From Sclerotinia nivalis (lineage: Eukaryota > Ascomycota > Leotiomycetes > Helotiales > Sclerotiniaceae): a stretch of DNA of 64,000 nt. The notes beneath the pieces are model-generated. The model worked only from the letters and a program-made list of their open reading frames with translations, was not told where the DNA came from and ran no database searches. Position 1 is the first letter of the stretch, and each line of letters begins with the position of its first letter. The stretch spans positions 2,852,001-2,916,000 of the forward strand of contig JAPEIS010000001.1 in the NCBI GenBank assembly GCA_029531795.1, given 5' to 3'. Made by a program: the position numbers and the translations under genes. This document shows, in pieces, positions 44,997 to 57,234 of the stretch.

Positions 44997-47826
44997 GATG
45001 TTGTGACTGGTTTGAGTTCAGATTAATTTGCATTTACACCAATTGAGGTTTCTTTTTCTATGAATTGAAAAATCTCGAATCTAGTGTTCTGGCAATCATA
45101 ATAATATTTCTACCGAATTTCATGAGGTTCTCATAAGCTCTGATAAAGAGCTCATTGATATGATTCTTTTTGTCCAAATGGGTGCTTTTGACGTTTCGGG
45201 GTGCTGAATGGAAAGTTAGACTAGGAAAACAAAGACATTTTTACCGGAATGAGGTGGGGATACAAAGGGTGAACCTTTGCTTAGTCTGGAATTTTCGTAC
45301 AATAGACAACATGAATGATCTTTTCGAAGAAAATATATTGCTTAAACGTGGTGGGAGATGTGAGATTGTTGATTCTTGATAGACGAAAAGGATAAAAGCA
45401 GTGATCATGGGTTACCGATAGCGCTTGCTCTTATTACGACAGGTCCGCTCAGAACTGGCAATGATGGTGACTGTATAGTACATTAAGATTCTAGATGTGT
45501 AAACGGTGATCATATCTGAAAGAGGAAATATCATACGTTCATAAAATTGATGTGAGGAACACATAGACCCGCTCATTCACCCGAGTATGTATAGCGGTTT
45601 TCCTCATAAATTTTTATCTTTGTAACTCAAATAAAACCAAATTTTATGTACTATGGTTATCGAAGGATAGGAGTTTTTATTTGGGAAGATTTCATATGAA
45701 GACGAGGGCTTTTTGTTGAATATTGCGCTAGACTAGCGTAATATTACCCTCATTCGTACATATGGAACCCTTCTCCCTAGACTGAGAAACCTGATCTGTT
45801 TTCACTTCTTTTCTTTCCTGATTCCATAATCAAGACATTTGGATGTTAGCATTATCCAACCCAAAAAATTACCTGCCGAGCTCTTATCACCTTGAGATAC
45901 CATAAAAGAGCTCAAGAGGCCATTAAAACTTCCACAGAAGTGAGGAGGGAGTCATTTGAACCTTTGTGGATTTATTTTTCCAATACTGACCACAAAACGA
46001 ACATGTCCACTCGGCCATCGTACTTTAGTTGCTCATTTAGGACACTGGATCTACAAATTCTTATTACTAGTAAGTTGCCTGACTGGATACGAAAATGGTT
46101 TAGTGCACCATAATGATACGCTCTACGCCGGCGTCAACAATAGACTTCAACGATTACTCATCTTTCAGCTCGCTCAATGCATTGAAAAGGATGATTGACA
46201 GCTCCACATAACCTAGAGCTACAGGTACTGCGTAAGACAACATCAAAGGAAGTTCAATGTTAGTATCTACTTTGCAAATCTCATGCTCAAGCAAGCTTCA
46301 AGTATATTATTGAAGAGTCAAAGAGGGGCCTAGAAGACGACTTCTTCTCCAACTCCTACCTCTCACGACAATACAAACACAAAATAAACAATGAAAACAG
46401 AATTCAAAGCATCAACAATGAGAAGAAAGATGCTACCGCCATCTAAAGAGTCCATAAACGTATTATTAACACAAGCATCCTCTTGGTAAACTACCTCTAA
46501 TCCTCGGGCAAAAAAGGTTTCGACCTCGCAAAGCACCATGAATTCTTCCCATGTGGCATGAGCACCTGGTTATAGCTCTAGGAAGTATTTGGAAACGCTT
46601 TAAATAGTCCAGTTCTTGAGCTCTGGCGTCCTGTGGGGTGGAATGGAATCACCGGTGCTAAATTAAGCCATCATCACGCACCCGCCATTAATCTTCCCAC
46701 CCATTGAAAATTATTACTACCAAGCCAACGTACAATCCCCAAAACCCCAAGATAGTGCGCTATTAATCCATTCCCCCATACTCCGCAGCCCTCCCGGATT
46801 CCCGAATATCTAAGCTCGCCAGCACCAAAGTCTTAATTAATCACTTGATATCGATATAACACCCACCAGCTCCAGTAAACTTTTGACATGCAATAGTTAT
46901 TAAACAAAGACGCCGACAGTGCTAGGCTTTGGAGACTTGCAATAAGAATTTGACACGATAATTACCAAAATAAGAAATTATTCCATTCGTTATTTGATCA
47001 CGAAAGCCGAGAGAATTGGGAATTTTCTCGTCTTGTTTTATATCATATCATTAAGATATGATTACTACCGAAAGTCGTAGAAATATCGTAATTAACAATA
47101 ACAATACACCTCTTTAAGATAAACGGCAAGCGACCAATCATCTTCAAAATGAAGATCGTGACAGAACCCACGATCCACGAGATCCCAATATGTTCATCCA
47201 TAGTATTGGACTAACCAAACCACATATATCACACAAGAGTATACAAACCACCTCCCCAGCGAGCCAGCGAGCCATAAGAAAGAAAGAGCCGCGCGGCTTA
47301 AACAGAGAACCATCCTCAGGATCTAGGATATGAAGATATGAAGAAGACTACAAGTCCATGCAGAGAATGAGTGGTTCGTGAATCATGATAATGAGATGAA
47401 CTTGTAATCTTACCAATGAATTTCCCATGGATATACTAATTAAGGAGCCCAACAAACCATAAATACCCCTATTCCACCACTCCTCAATCCTCACCCTCAA
47501 TCCTCACCCTCAATCCTCAATCCCGCCTCTCCATTACTCCGTACATATCAAATCACCAAGCTGAGCAAGCTCAAGCCCATCCAAAACCACGAGTCATGCT
47601 CCCAAATCCTCGGGAAACATTTCCGCACTCCCCGTAACCTTACCCCGGCCACCCCACTCCCAGCCACTCCAAACTCTAGCACCAACTAGACTCCACTTGA
47701 TGAGAAAGCACCCCACATCCCACATCCCCCAACAATTGAAGGAATACCAGAAGAAGACGAACGGTAGAGTAAAAGGAATGAATAAATGGTATCGAGAAAA
47801 GTATGGAGCGGAACAAAAGTAAAAAT
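44997..47826. other. Intergenic (2.8 kb)
   Basis: AT-rich, with only short unsupported ORFs. A (TATATCATATCATTAAG) AT-rich stretch lies near 47040. No gene recognised. Confidence 0.5.
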
Positions 47827-47907
47827 CGACGTCGGCATGATTCGAACATGCGCCCCCGAAAGGAATTGATTTCTAGTCAATCACGTTAACCACTCCGTCA
47901 CGACGCC
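47827..47907 (-). tRNA. tRNA-Ser (anticodon AGA)
   Basis: An 81-nt cloverleaf on the - strand. The acceptor stem is GGCGTCG/CGACGTC with one G-T pair and discriminator G. The anticodon stem ATTGA/TCAAT carries loop CTAGAAA (anticodon AGA), followed by a long class II variable arm (TCCTTTCGGGGGC) typical of Ser. The T-arm is GCATG-TTCGAAT-CATGC. No intron. A T-run directly after the 3' end (47821-47825 on + as A's) is the Pol III terminator. Confidence 0.95.
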
Positions 47908-48932
47908 TCTGATCATTTGTTCTTGTACTGAAACTTTCTAAATATATATTCCCACTTACACGCGAAAGCCAAAAAGATATTTGGGAAAGGGGATACTTAA
48001 ATTTTACTTTGCTGATGTATTTATATTTTAATTAGAGTTCCTGTCAAAAATATAGAATTTATATATGTAAAAGATGCGCCAAATCTCAGGCAGGAAAGTA
48101 TTTCAATCCTATCTACCTAGTATAATCTCTCATCCACAAAGTTCGTGTTTGAAAGCTGATAACTGATCTCCCTCATGATGGTCAACTCAAGATTACGATT
48201 GTATACCCACCCCCCAGCCTCAAGGAGATGTACTAAATTTTACCTAGATTATACCTAGATTATAATACTTTGATGTAAGTTGTGAATATGATGACCACTT
48301 GGTAGATAGGCTTGTTGAAAAATATAAAGTACCACAATAATATAACACGAGAACAACCAAGTAAAGTCTGGGTAATAGGTATGATATTGCATGTTCAGTC
48401 ATCATCATTGCGTCAACACCACCGTGCTGAACTACTACCCTACCCTATATACCACCATCCTGTCCATCGTCACCATACATACAAAGCAACCCAATTTGCA
48501 TCGAAAACCCTTCATCAAAAAGTACCACCTAAGCACCAAGCTATCCTCCCAATCCCCAGACCGGTAAGCTAACAATGCTATGCACCAACCAAACCACCAT
48601 AATACACCTGAATTAGATGCAAAAATCAGACCCAAGACCAATCTATCAATACGCTCGCAGAAACTAAAAATCAAAGGATAGCTATCCTTCTCTGTGTATT
48701 AAGAACTCTAGAGTAAGCTGCCTGCCGGTATCCTATGCTTGTGTGCGTGCCAAATGCAGGATGGAAAGTGAAAGAAAAAGAATTAACTCCGAATGCTTGT
48801 CGCTCAATGCAAGATGTGTGATGTGCTGTACGAAAATACAATGTAGAATGGAAAATCCAAGTCGTGAATTGAACGGTGATAATGCTCAACGAAGAGATCA
48901 TCAACGTCCGAATTCATGTCGGGAATAGGAGA
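47908..48932. other. Intergenic
   Basis: About 1 kb with short ORFs only. No element seen. Confidence 0.45.
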
Positions 48933-49742
48933 TTAAATGAGTTCAAACCCATCATCCTCAAGAGGTTCTCGCTCCTGAGCTTTAGCTGTAGTCTTACCCT
49001 CCCCACGAGTACGAGAGAGTGCCTTAGATCTTGGACTCTTTCTGCCTCTTTGTCTTTGAAGAACAGTTTCTCCCTCTGCATCCAAAACTTCATATTCACC
49101 CCTAACGATCTTCTCGGTTTGCTCATTGACCCATTTCTGCTCTGCGAGATCCACTAACCCACTCAAGTCCACTCTGTTATTTGGTGTGTCTTTTCTATCA
49201 AAAGAGTAAAGAACACCTTCATCACCAGCATTCATCATTGCGGTAGCGATGAATGGAGATGTATTATTATAATGTGTAGGAAGAAGGTCGAGTAAGGACT
49301 TAGAAAGAGGGTGTGAAGCGTTATCTGCAGCCTCGATATGAGCATCAATCTGGCGGGCAATACGGGAAGAAGAGGTAGGACCGTGGTGGTAGGATGGGGC
49401 CCCGAATGGCTTAGGAGTGGTATTAGAGTTGTTGCGGGGATGTCGGTCGGTATTGACACTAGAGCGGGTATGAGTCAGTTTTAACTTCTTAGTCTCGGGA
49501 TAGGTAGAATGATAAACATACATTTGACTCCACGACTTCTGAGGTCTAACCTTCTCCTTCCCCTTAGAAGATTCGCTGGGACCATCAGTTGAATATATGA
49601 TAGCCCTACTTACGCCAGCAAGCGGACGAGTTCCCATAGCCCATTTCTGGGATTGATCCTTATCACGTTTGAAGGCCTGAGCCTCAGATCGAATATCTCG
49701 GTGTTGAATAGGAGAGGTTGGCATGTTGGTAGTGGCAGACAT
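48933..49742 (-). CDS. Hypothetical basic/disordered protein, 269 aa
   Basis: Intronless ORF from ATG 49742 (MSATTNMPTSPIQHRDIRSE). It is rich in Ser, Lys, Arg and Asn. A more ordered core lies at about 135-215 (IARQIDAHIEAADNASHPLS, then FIATAMMNAGDEGVLYSFD, then LVDLAEQKWVNEQTEKIVRG). It is followed by a basic Ser/Arg segment (RQRGRKSPRSKALSRTRGEG), a possible nuclear signal, and an acidic end (PLEDDGFELI). No signal peptide or membrane segment. I do not recognise the family. The length, composition and upstream leader fit a real gene; the FSFD/EGVLYSFD and NNRVDLSGLVDLAEQKW stretches look conserved. Confidence 0.72.
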   Translation of the reverse strand: MSATTNMPTSPIQHRDIRSEAQAFKRDKDQSQKWAMGTRPLAGVSRAIIYSTDGPSESSKGKEKVRPQKSWSQMYVYHSTYPETKKLKLTHTRSSVNTDRHPRNNSNTTPKPFGAPSYHHGPTSSSRIARQIDAHIEAADNASHPLSKSLLDLLPTHYNNTSPFIATAMMNAGDEGVLYSFDRKDTPNNRVDLSGLVDLAEQKWVNEQTEKIVRGEYEVLDAEGETVLQRQRGRKSPRSKALSRTRGEGKTTAKAQEREPLEDDGFELI

Positions 49743-51961
49743 TTTGTATATCTTGTTTGTTGTTGGCAGATGGATTTGTATGAAGCAAAGTTGTATGAAT
49801 GAAAGTATTTATTGAGCGGCGTTTTTTGTAATAGATGATGTCAAAGTAGAGAAGACGTGATGGTAAACTCTTTCTTTGTCTTGATTCTATTCCTTAAAAT
49901 AGATATGGGGTATCTCCTTTTCAGATGCGTTGACGTATCTATCTTTTGGTATTGTTGTTATTCTCTGGTTTGAGAGGAGATGGTACCGTGAGGAAGATTT
50001 GTAGGATATTCGGAAAGTAAGTTGATTAAACAGAAAGGATGATTGATTAAAGAGTAAAGTAGAAGGTTCGTAAGGATGGTGATTCAGACTTCGTCCGAAT
50101 GACTGTAACGAGTAGTTGCGGCACGGGGAATAGAGTCACACCGTTCTAAGAGTAGAAACTGCGAATCAAAACACAATTAAGTGGTGAATAGCAGAAAATG
50201 ATGCAATTTGGTTTAGACCTTTGATTATTCAAAAGACAAAGGATGTATGTAGTTGTGTTCAAACGAAGGGAGAACGTGCTCGGTGTGTGAGTCAGGCGAG
50301 GGCTGATTTCCGATTTATTGATAACGGATAAGTGAGGATAAAGAAGGAATCTTCTGTATGAAGGTTTAATTATAGATTAGGTAGATTTGTAGATGAATGA
50401 AAAGTATGATAAAAATGATAATTGAAAATATAAATGAAATGGATTCTGTAGATGTTTGATGATGATTCTTTGATTGATTGATTGATTGATTGATGGATGA
50501 AGGAGGAGAGTGAGAGAGAAAGAGAAGATAGATAGATATATGGGACAATGTTTCATTGCTTATCAACAAACTACATCTCTCTACCTCCACCTCCACCTCC
50601 ACCTAATATCCATGCACCCGCCAGCATCATTCCAGCCATGCCAAACAACAAACAAAACAAACGCAAACAAGGCATAGTTCCATGTCTTCCTTCACATTCA
50701 TCCAATCAGCTCAGCAGATGGCTTTCTGGCGGCTGACCTAGATTTACTCGACCATCACCGGACCTGGAGTAATAATGGAAATTGTACTCGGTCTTCCTAC
50801 TAGGTACATACATACCAACTACATACCAACTAAGCCTTCTCATCACCACATCTCTCGCCTTGATTGATTGATTGATTGATTGATTACGTGATTGCTTGAT
50901 CGTTTGCATTGCAATTGCTTGTTATCAGCTTACCTTGTTGGCTGAGTTGGTCAAAACTTTAAAAGCTATGCAGCTTGGGAGCTCGAGTTCAATCTCTTAT
51001 CTCATGCATCTATCTTATATAGGTATTACAACAATCACCAACTCTTATCGCTTTGCATAATCATGAAGGTCCGGATTCATTGTGCCTGCATATTTTGTTA
51101 CTTACACCCAATTATTTGATGGATTAGCACTCCCTGCATTCATTAATTGGTGGGGTTTTGAAAAGGAATACTTCACGTGATTAATGAGAACCTATTCTAA
51201 GAACAAACTTGATCTGGCTTCTGGTTCGATGTCCGTTTTGAAATGGATGATGCACATCCCCCCGTTCACATCATTCATGAACAGAAGAGAGTATTACATC
51301 ATGATCATTGATTATCTCAAGGATTCTTCCAACCCTCACAGCCCTACAAACTGGATCTACGTCAATCAACAAATCAAGAGGCCAAATCATGATCAAGTCC
51401 TACCCTCCTACCCTTCTTCTGCGAGCATACCTCATGGGTCAGAAGATTCAATTCATCGAATGACAATCAGGCAGATTACTCCACGAATCTAACACATCCA
51501 ACAATTGGACCTCATAAGTGATCTGCATAATGACGCTTTCGGCTGATACTTACACGCCTCATGGCACTGAGACATGTATCCATCCCATTTGGGTCTTTCG
51601 ATCGACTGGATGGAAGAATGTAACACATACATGTGATACCGAAGGCATACGCTTATCTTTCTCACTCACGTGAACAAGACCCGAATACAAAACACATGCC
51701 AAGAAATAACAAACTATTCACATTGCAAACGATCGTAAAGCTCTGAAAAATATGTACTAACATGATATATATACAGAAAAGAAGCAATGAGACTTCAGGA
51801 ATGACAAATTTGAGCTCCTCCTCCTCCCACGTGATCAACAATCACCGGATTGAAACAATTGGCCGAATTGTATCATTCGATTTCCCGAAAGCGAATGTGT
51901 GGTTAGTGGAAAGTGAACGAGCATCGTTACCAGCGTGTGTGCTAGCCTTGCAAGAAAGTAT
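49743..51961. other. Intergenic (2.2 kb)
   Basis: Contains (GATT)n tracts at about 50470-50495 and 50858-50885 and (CCACCT)n at about 50583-50605. No gene recognised. Confidence 0.5.
50470..50496 (+). repeat. (GATT)n microsatellite
   Basis: Six or so uninterrupted TGAT units; a second such tract of similar length lies at about 50858-50885. Confidence 0.85.
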
Positions 51962-53330
51962 CTACAAGGAGCAAGAGACCCCACCGCTAGTTGGAACGTT
52001 GAGACAAGAACTTGAAGTCTTTCCACCAGTGACGGAAACACCACTCCATGTCCACTATTGAAAGTTAGGATCTCGCAATATCATATCACATGAGAGAATA
52101 TCACGGGAAAAGAGAGATATGACTTACATTAGTGCAAGAACCACTTCCACATTCAATATAAATGTTGGTAGCACCGGATTCAACGGTTCCAGTGACATTA
52201 TCAAGGATGAATTTGGTAATGGCAACACCGTTGGTTGGGCTACCGGCCTTTCCATTATAAGCTTGGTTGACGACAATACCGTAGTCGGTAATGCCGGAAA
52301 GTGTAATGCCTGAGTAGGTAACTCCAGTGACGGTTCCTGTGTCACCAGAAATGGTCTTGATACGGATACCTGAAGAATGTTATTGTTTGGTCATTTGTTT
52401 CCTTGATGGAAGGTGACATACCATTTTGCGATGCCTTGATTTCAGAGTTTTCGAATGTGACGGTGTCAACAATGTTATCGGTTCTACCGCCGACGGATCC
52501 AACGGAAAGACCATGTCCACCGGAGCAGACACCTCCTGAGAAAGTAATGCCCTTTGACAAATTAGTTTATGTTCAATCAGTCAACGATGCATTAACTTAC
52601 TGTTCCTGAGTTGATAGCAACACAATCATCTTGATTGTATACATTAGCACCAGTGATAATGACAGTGGTGCTATCTCCAATATCGAAACCATCAGTATTA
52701 TGACCGAGACTATCAGTATCACCAGCCGATGCATTGATGGTAACATTGTTGATTGTCAAACCATTAGCGTTATCAATACTGAAAACTTGGACAGGTGGGT
52801 TGAGAATGTAGATGTTCTCAATCGTCGAAGAGATCAAGTTGTGTGCACTGAAGAATTTGGGTTTCGTCTTTCCTCCGTTGCCACCTTCTCCATCCCACCA
52901 GAGAGCTCCTTGACCATCGAGATAAGCATCACCGCTTTGAGTGACGGTGATATCTGTTCCTGAAACAGATACCAATGGGCCAGACCATTGTTCATAGCCG
53001 AAGGTGGTGACACCTTCAAAGATGACCTATCAATCAGTCAGTGTGGTGCAAAATTCAAACACGTTGATATATACTCACTTTAGTTCCTTGGTTTAGGCCT
53101 GTCAAGTCCAAGGTCGTGCCAGAAGGGACTGCAAGTGATGATAAAACAATGGTAGCACAAGAAGTCTTGGACTTGCTTGCCGAAGCAGCTCCTGCTGAGC
53201 CAGAAAAGGTACAAGTAGTTGCTCGCTTATCAAGATTTGGAGCAGCTGTTGGTGCTGGTGCCGCGGCGGGAAGAGCCGAAGCTAAAGCGGACAATCCTCC
53301 CAAGATGAGAGAGGCAGAAAGGTTAACCAT
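51962..53330 (-). CDS. Secreted endopolygalacturonase, GH28
   Basis: Five exons (complement of 53079-53330, 52601-53026, 52422-52551, 52128-52369 and 51962-52054); introns of 52, 49, 52 and 73 bp, all GT..AG, closing to 380 residues. Signal peptide [19 protein letters not shown], propeptide to DKR (Kex2 site at 35-36), mature enzyme from ATTCTFSG. All GH28 active-site blocks are present: HNTDGFDIG (Asp196), NQDDC (Asp217/218), GGHGLS (His239) and RIK (272-274). It hydrolyses alpha-1,4 bonds of homogalacturonan outside the cell. The overall sequence resembles Botrytis BcPG1-type enzymes as I remember them. The C-terminal exon ends with paired Cys (SSCLNVP, SCSL). An ATATAAG element about 85 bp upstream of the ATG is a plausible TATA box. 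Probably inducible by pectin; that is inference. Confidence 0.95.
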
Positions 53331-53631
53331 GTTTGCGATATGAGCCAAGGAATGAGAAAAGAGTTATGATGATCGGTGTGGTCTCTTGGCTTTGGAGGCG
53401 AATACTTGGCTTTCTTATATCAATTCTTTCCCCCTTGTAAGAGTTCGCTTGGAACCCCCGCTCATCATTCTTAGTGCTGGAATAATCTTTAATTTGATAG
53501 TTACTTTTTATCCCAGTTCAATGCATGGGAATGGAAAATTTTAGATTGTCAAGAGTCACGGCTTCTGTGGACACTTTAGTCGTAATCATCTAGACCAATA
53601 TAGGAATAAGGGGAATCAATCGAGACCATTG

Positions 53632-53896
53632 CAGTAGAACCTCGTTACACCGGAAATCATTGTACCGAAATTCCATATACACCGTTGAAGAATATCGGAT
53701 TAATTTTTACGATTCTGATATTAAAATTGTAGGGAAAAGGTTCGAGTAATCTTTCCTGTAATTTGCCATACAATTAATTTGTAAAATTGCAAAACATTGA
53801 CACTAAAATTTTGAGATTGGAAGTTGAAATTGACTGTACAAATTTTATTGATACCGTTGTTTGACTTTGATATACGGGTATAACACGGTTCTACTG
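53632..53896. mobile_element. Pogo/Fot1-like MITE, 265 bp
   Basis: The left end starts CAGTAGAACCTCGTTACACC. The right end, read on the other strand, starts CAGTAGAACCGTGTTATACC. Thus the terminal inverted repeats are identical for ten bases and similar for about ten more. The CAGT..AACC..GTTATACC end sequence is characteristic of pogo/Fot1/Tigger transposons. The right flank is TA, the left flank TG, one change from a TA target duplication. The interior is AT-rich and non-coding, so it is a non-autonomous element. Confidence 0.72.
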
Positions 53897-56800
53897 TATC
53901 CACACTTAGGTGACGTACGAGATTTTCAAAGTCCACTAGAGAAAGGGGTTTGCTCAAATGGTTAAAGGCATCTAGCTCAATGAACTTATCAAAAGGAAGA
54001 CATTCTTCCGGATTTAATCTCGTGAGTACTCTCGAGGTCGTCAAGTTCGTCGCTAGACCCGCTTTACTTTGACACGCGGCACACGCCCGTCACAAACATA
54101 GCTGATAGGTGGACTACTCAGGACCACTAGTTAGAGTTTCCCCGGATTTCGTAAAACCGGTTGCGGGTAGGCCACGAAAGAAGTCCCTTCTCGTTTCTTG
54201 GCTCACTTATGCCAATTTTCTTCAATGTTCACAGAGATTTCTCCCCACAACGTTATCCGCAGTGGGCTTCTGCAGCCAGGTGTTTTTTTTATACAGATAT
54301 GGTTGCGAAACTAAAATATGTTGCTTTTTGAAGAATGTGAATTGAAGATGTGATATTATTTACATTGTACAGTAGTGGTATTGTTAGAGGTTGATCTGTT
54401 GTCATTTCGCCCACCTTACAAGCGTGATTAGGAGGAAAATGACGAGATCCGTGTGAATTTTTTTCACTCTTATTAGATCCTAAGCTCAGAATGGGATTCA
54501 TACAAAAGTAAAAAGCATGCTGGAAAGTATGGAGTGGAAAGTATGGCGTGGAAAGTATGGAGTGGAAAGTATGGCGTGGAAAGTATGGCGTGGAAAGTCT
54601 GCGAGAGAAATTCATTAATGTACCGATTGGTGGAGTCAAAAATGTCAAGGACAAGTTTCTCGAATGATTCCTCCAAGCAACGATAAGGATTTGAGCCCTT
54701 CCTACATACATTGAAGAACCACGAGGCCACGCAACCACCATGGGTTCGTTTCAAAATAAATAAACATTAGCTAGGAAATTAAAAAGGAGGTAGTAAAATA
54801 CCACGAATTAAATGGGGGATCTTCCTATAGCTTCCTGCCATTCTTACTACGGACTTTACCCGGTGCGGGTTTTCGGTACGAGTGGTACTTGTGCTGCTAG
54901 GCTAGAACGTGGACGAACGGTGCGTACTTGGTGCGTACTTGATCATCTCCGAAGTTTCCCCGCACCATGATTTCTTGTGAGGTTAACAGCGGTACGAGTA
55001 CAATTGGAAATTTTCAATCCACTCTATTGATTCTCCCACCCGGAAATAGGAAATAGCAAAATAATCTTATTTCATAATAGGGAAAGTGTGTATTGAAGTA
55101 ACTGAGTTTATACGGTACTGGGTAGGCATCGGACCCGAGCTATGAAAATAGTCTGCTAATGTACCCCATGTTGTCGTGGCAGGGAGAGACAATAAACTAC
55201 AGGCCTCTAACATCAGTGGCTTGTCTACTCCGTACATACCGACCGGTACATGCTAATCGCATTCTAAATCTAACTTCAATCATGGAGGATAGCGATAGCT
55301 TTGAAAAATTGTCACTCGATCTACGGTATAAACTCACCAGTCTTATCTACACCGGAATACACTAAATAAATCTATTCCAATCTTTGGTTTTTCTAGGTTT
55401 GAAATGAAAGTGGATTACAAAGCATTCATCTATTTCAATTGATTCTTTCAATTAAAGTGATGTACGGTAGATGTTAGGTGAGTTTATACGGTGAAGGTCT
55501 ACTACGTATACTCCGCAGATCAACCTTACAGAGGCGGAAGTAGACTTCCGTGCGCAATGAATTTTGATGCCGAATTTCGGTGCGTAATTTTCGGACCCAT
55601 TCCTCATATCATTCAAATTCATCAGAGTGGCGGTATGTTTGAAAGCAGCAAGGGAGCACGATTTCTGATGAAGAGCTATACCGACACTATGAGAAAAGTT
55701 GATCGGTCCGATATATCTTCCGCGAGAAAGTGGATTCTAGTGATCCGTAATCAGGTACTCAAACTGAAGAGGTGACGACGCCAGATTAGAAATCATCTTA
55801 CTCATACTGCTAGAAAGTATAGCACACTCCACAAACATGGGCCACTGTTCTTTTGTAGTGTGTTATTTTGTGGTATGTGCTTAAAAATAGAGTGCGATAT
55901 ACTTTCTGGCCGCACGAGTATCTGGAAGCTAAAGGTGCTCCGGCCATGCAGCTAGTCGGTCCACAAATTAAGCTTCAAGAGCGTTGTATTTGGAAGTATC
56001 TAGCGAGGTTTCCATCGGAGATGGGTACAGAGTGGGAAGTTTCCCCCATTGATTGCAGGAAGGTATACCCACCTCGAACTCTCATCACTTACCACACTTT
56101 GATACTTCGAGATAGATAGTGGATATCTCTAGATAGCAAGTGATTAGTAGCGCCGTGATTGCGGTAACACACTACGGCTTATCTGATGGATTGATCCATG
56201 TTGTGTACCAATCTTTCGTCGAAACTACCATATTATCGCAATGTGCGGATATCTCAAGATTAGATACTAGAACGTATGCGCCGCACCCTCCTCAATTCCT
56301 TCAAAACGCATTCACCGCGTCTGCATCTCCATGCAGGTTCATCACATTCTCTTCACCGTTTACCAATACCTCAATGCCGAATCGCCACCGGTATATCGCT
56401 GACGCTAAGCAGGCTTTCTACATATTCGCAGTTCCTGGTACCTGCGTGCTATCACTTGCTATTGCGGACTACTGCACGATACTTGTAGATACTTGCTTGA
56501 AGAACCTAAAGTTATCTTTTAGTGAGGGCTCAGGGGTATAATCAATCCAGGTGTCGAGATGACAGTTCATCCACCGTTGAGAACTAGATCGTTCAAGAAT
56601 ATCGCATGGTAATATAGCATGATAACGTAGCGTGATAACGTCCCTCCCAAAGCAAGGAACAAAAAAAAATCATAAGATTAGGACCAGGAACAAGCCGCGC
56701 CGCATCCAAACGAGCATTAAAGTTTAGTGCTTCGATCCATGGTTGCATTTAGACCAGGATCCTGCAGAACCTTTTTGAGTAGTATCAAGTCTTCAGTCAT

Positions 56801-57234
56801 TGGTCGAAAGTGTGAGAAATCACGTAAAATCCTGGTAGTAGTGGAGAGCAGCTCCCTCTCTTACTTTTCTTGAGGTCTGTGGTGCGAGCGCACTTCGGTG
56901 TTAGAAGGACTACGAGGAGTCCGCGAGAATTACCTTCGCCACAATCGGGTTTAAATAGTCCGGATTACAATTGACAATGGAAAACTTTGGATTGGAAATT
57001 TTTAACTTGTCTTATATGTAGAATTCATTTGGAACATTCGGGGATTTGCTGAGAACATTCAACTCATTCAAATAATTGAAATATATCCAAACATCAAAGT
57101 TTTCATATCCAATATATTAGTTCGGGCTATCAAATATATGTACACACTAGCTGTTGTGGCCCGACTAGATGCAGAGATGTCAATCACATACTAGGCATTC
57201 CACCATATAGTCTCATATATTTGAGTAATTCGAT
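53897..57234. other. Accessory region without intact genes (3.3 kb)
   Basis: Short ORFs only. A + strand piece near 54109 (FVKPVAGRPRKKS) resembles the basic motif of some transposase C-termini but is too short to call. A 14-bp tandem repeat lies at 54522-54605, and short GCATGATAACGTA units near 56605-56640. Confidence 0.45.
54522..54605 (+). repeat. 14-bp tandem repeat (GGAAAGTATGG(A/C)GT)n
   Basis: Five to six units alternating between GGAAAGTATGGAGT and GGAAAGTATGGCGT, the last one degenerate. The array lies in a - strand ORF of doubtful coding value. Confidence 0.85.

Noticed and set aside
50470..50890. Possible CRISPR-like spaced repeats
   Set aside because: Only (GATT)n microsatellites; eukaryotic context and no regular spacers.
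54109..54345. Possible transposase fragment (FVKPVAGRPRKKS)
   Set aside because: Only one short basic motif; too little to call a mobile element gene.
56140..56541. 133-aa plus-strand ORF
   Set aside because: No signal, domain or conserved pattern; lies in a decayed region.
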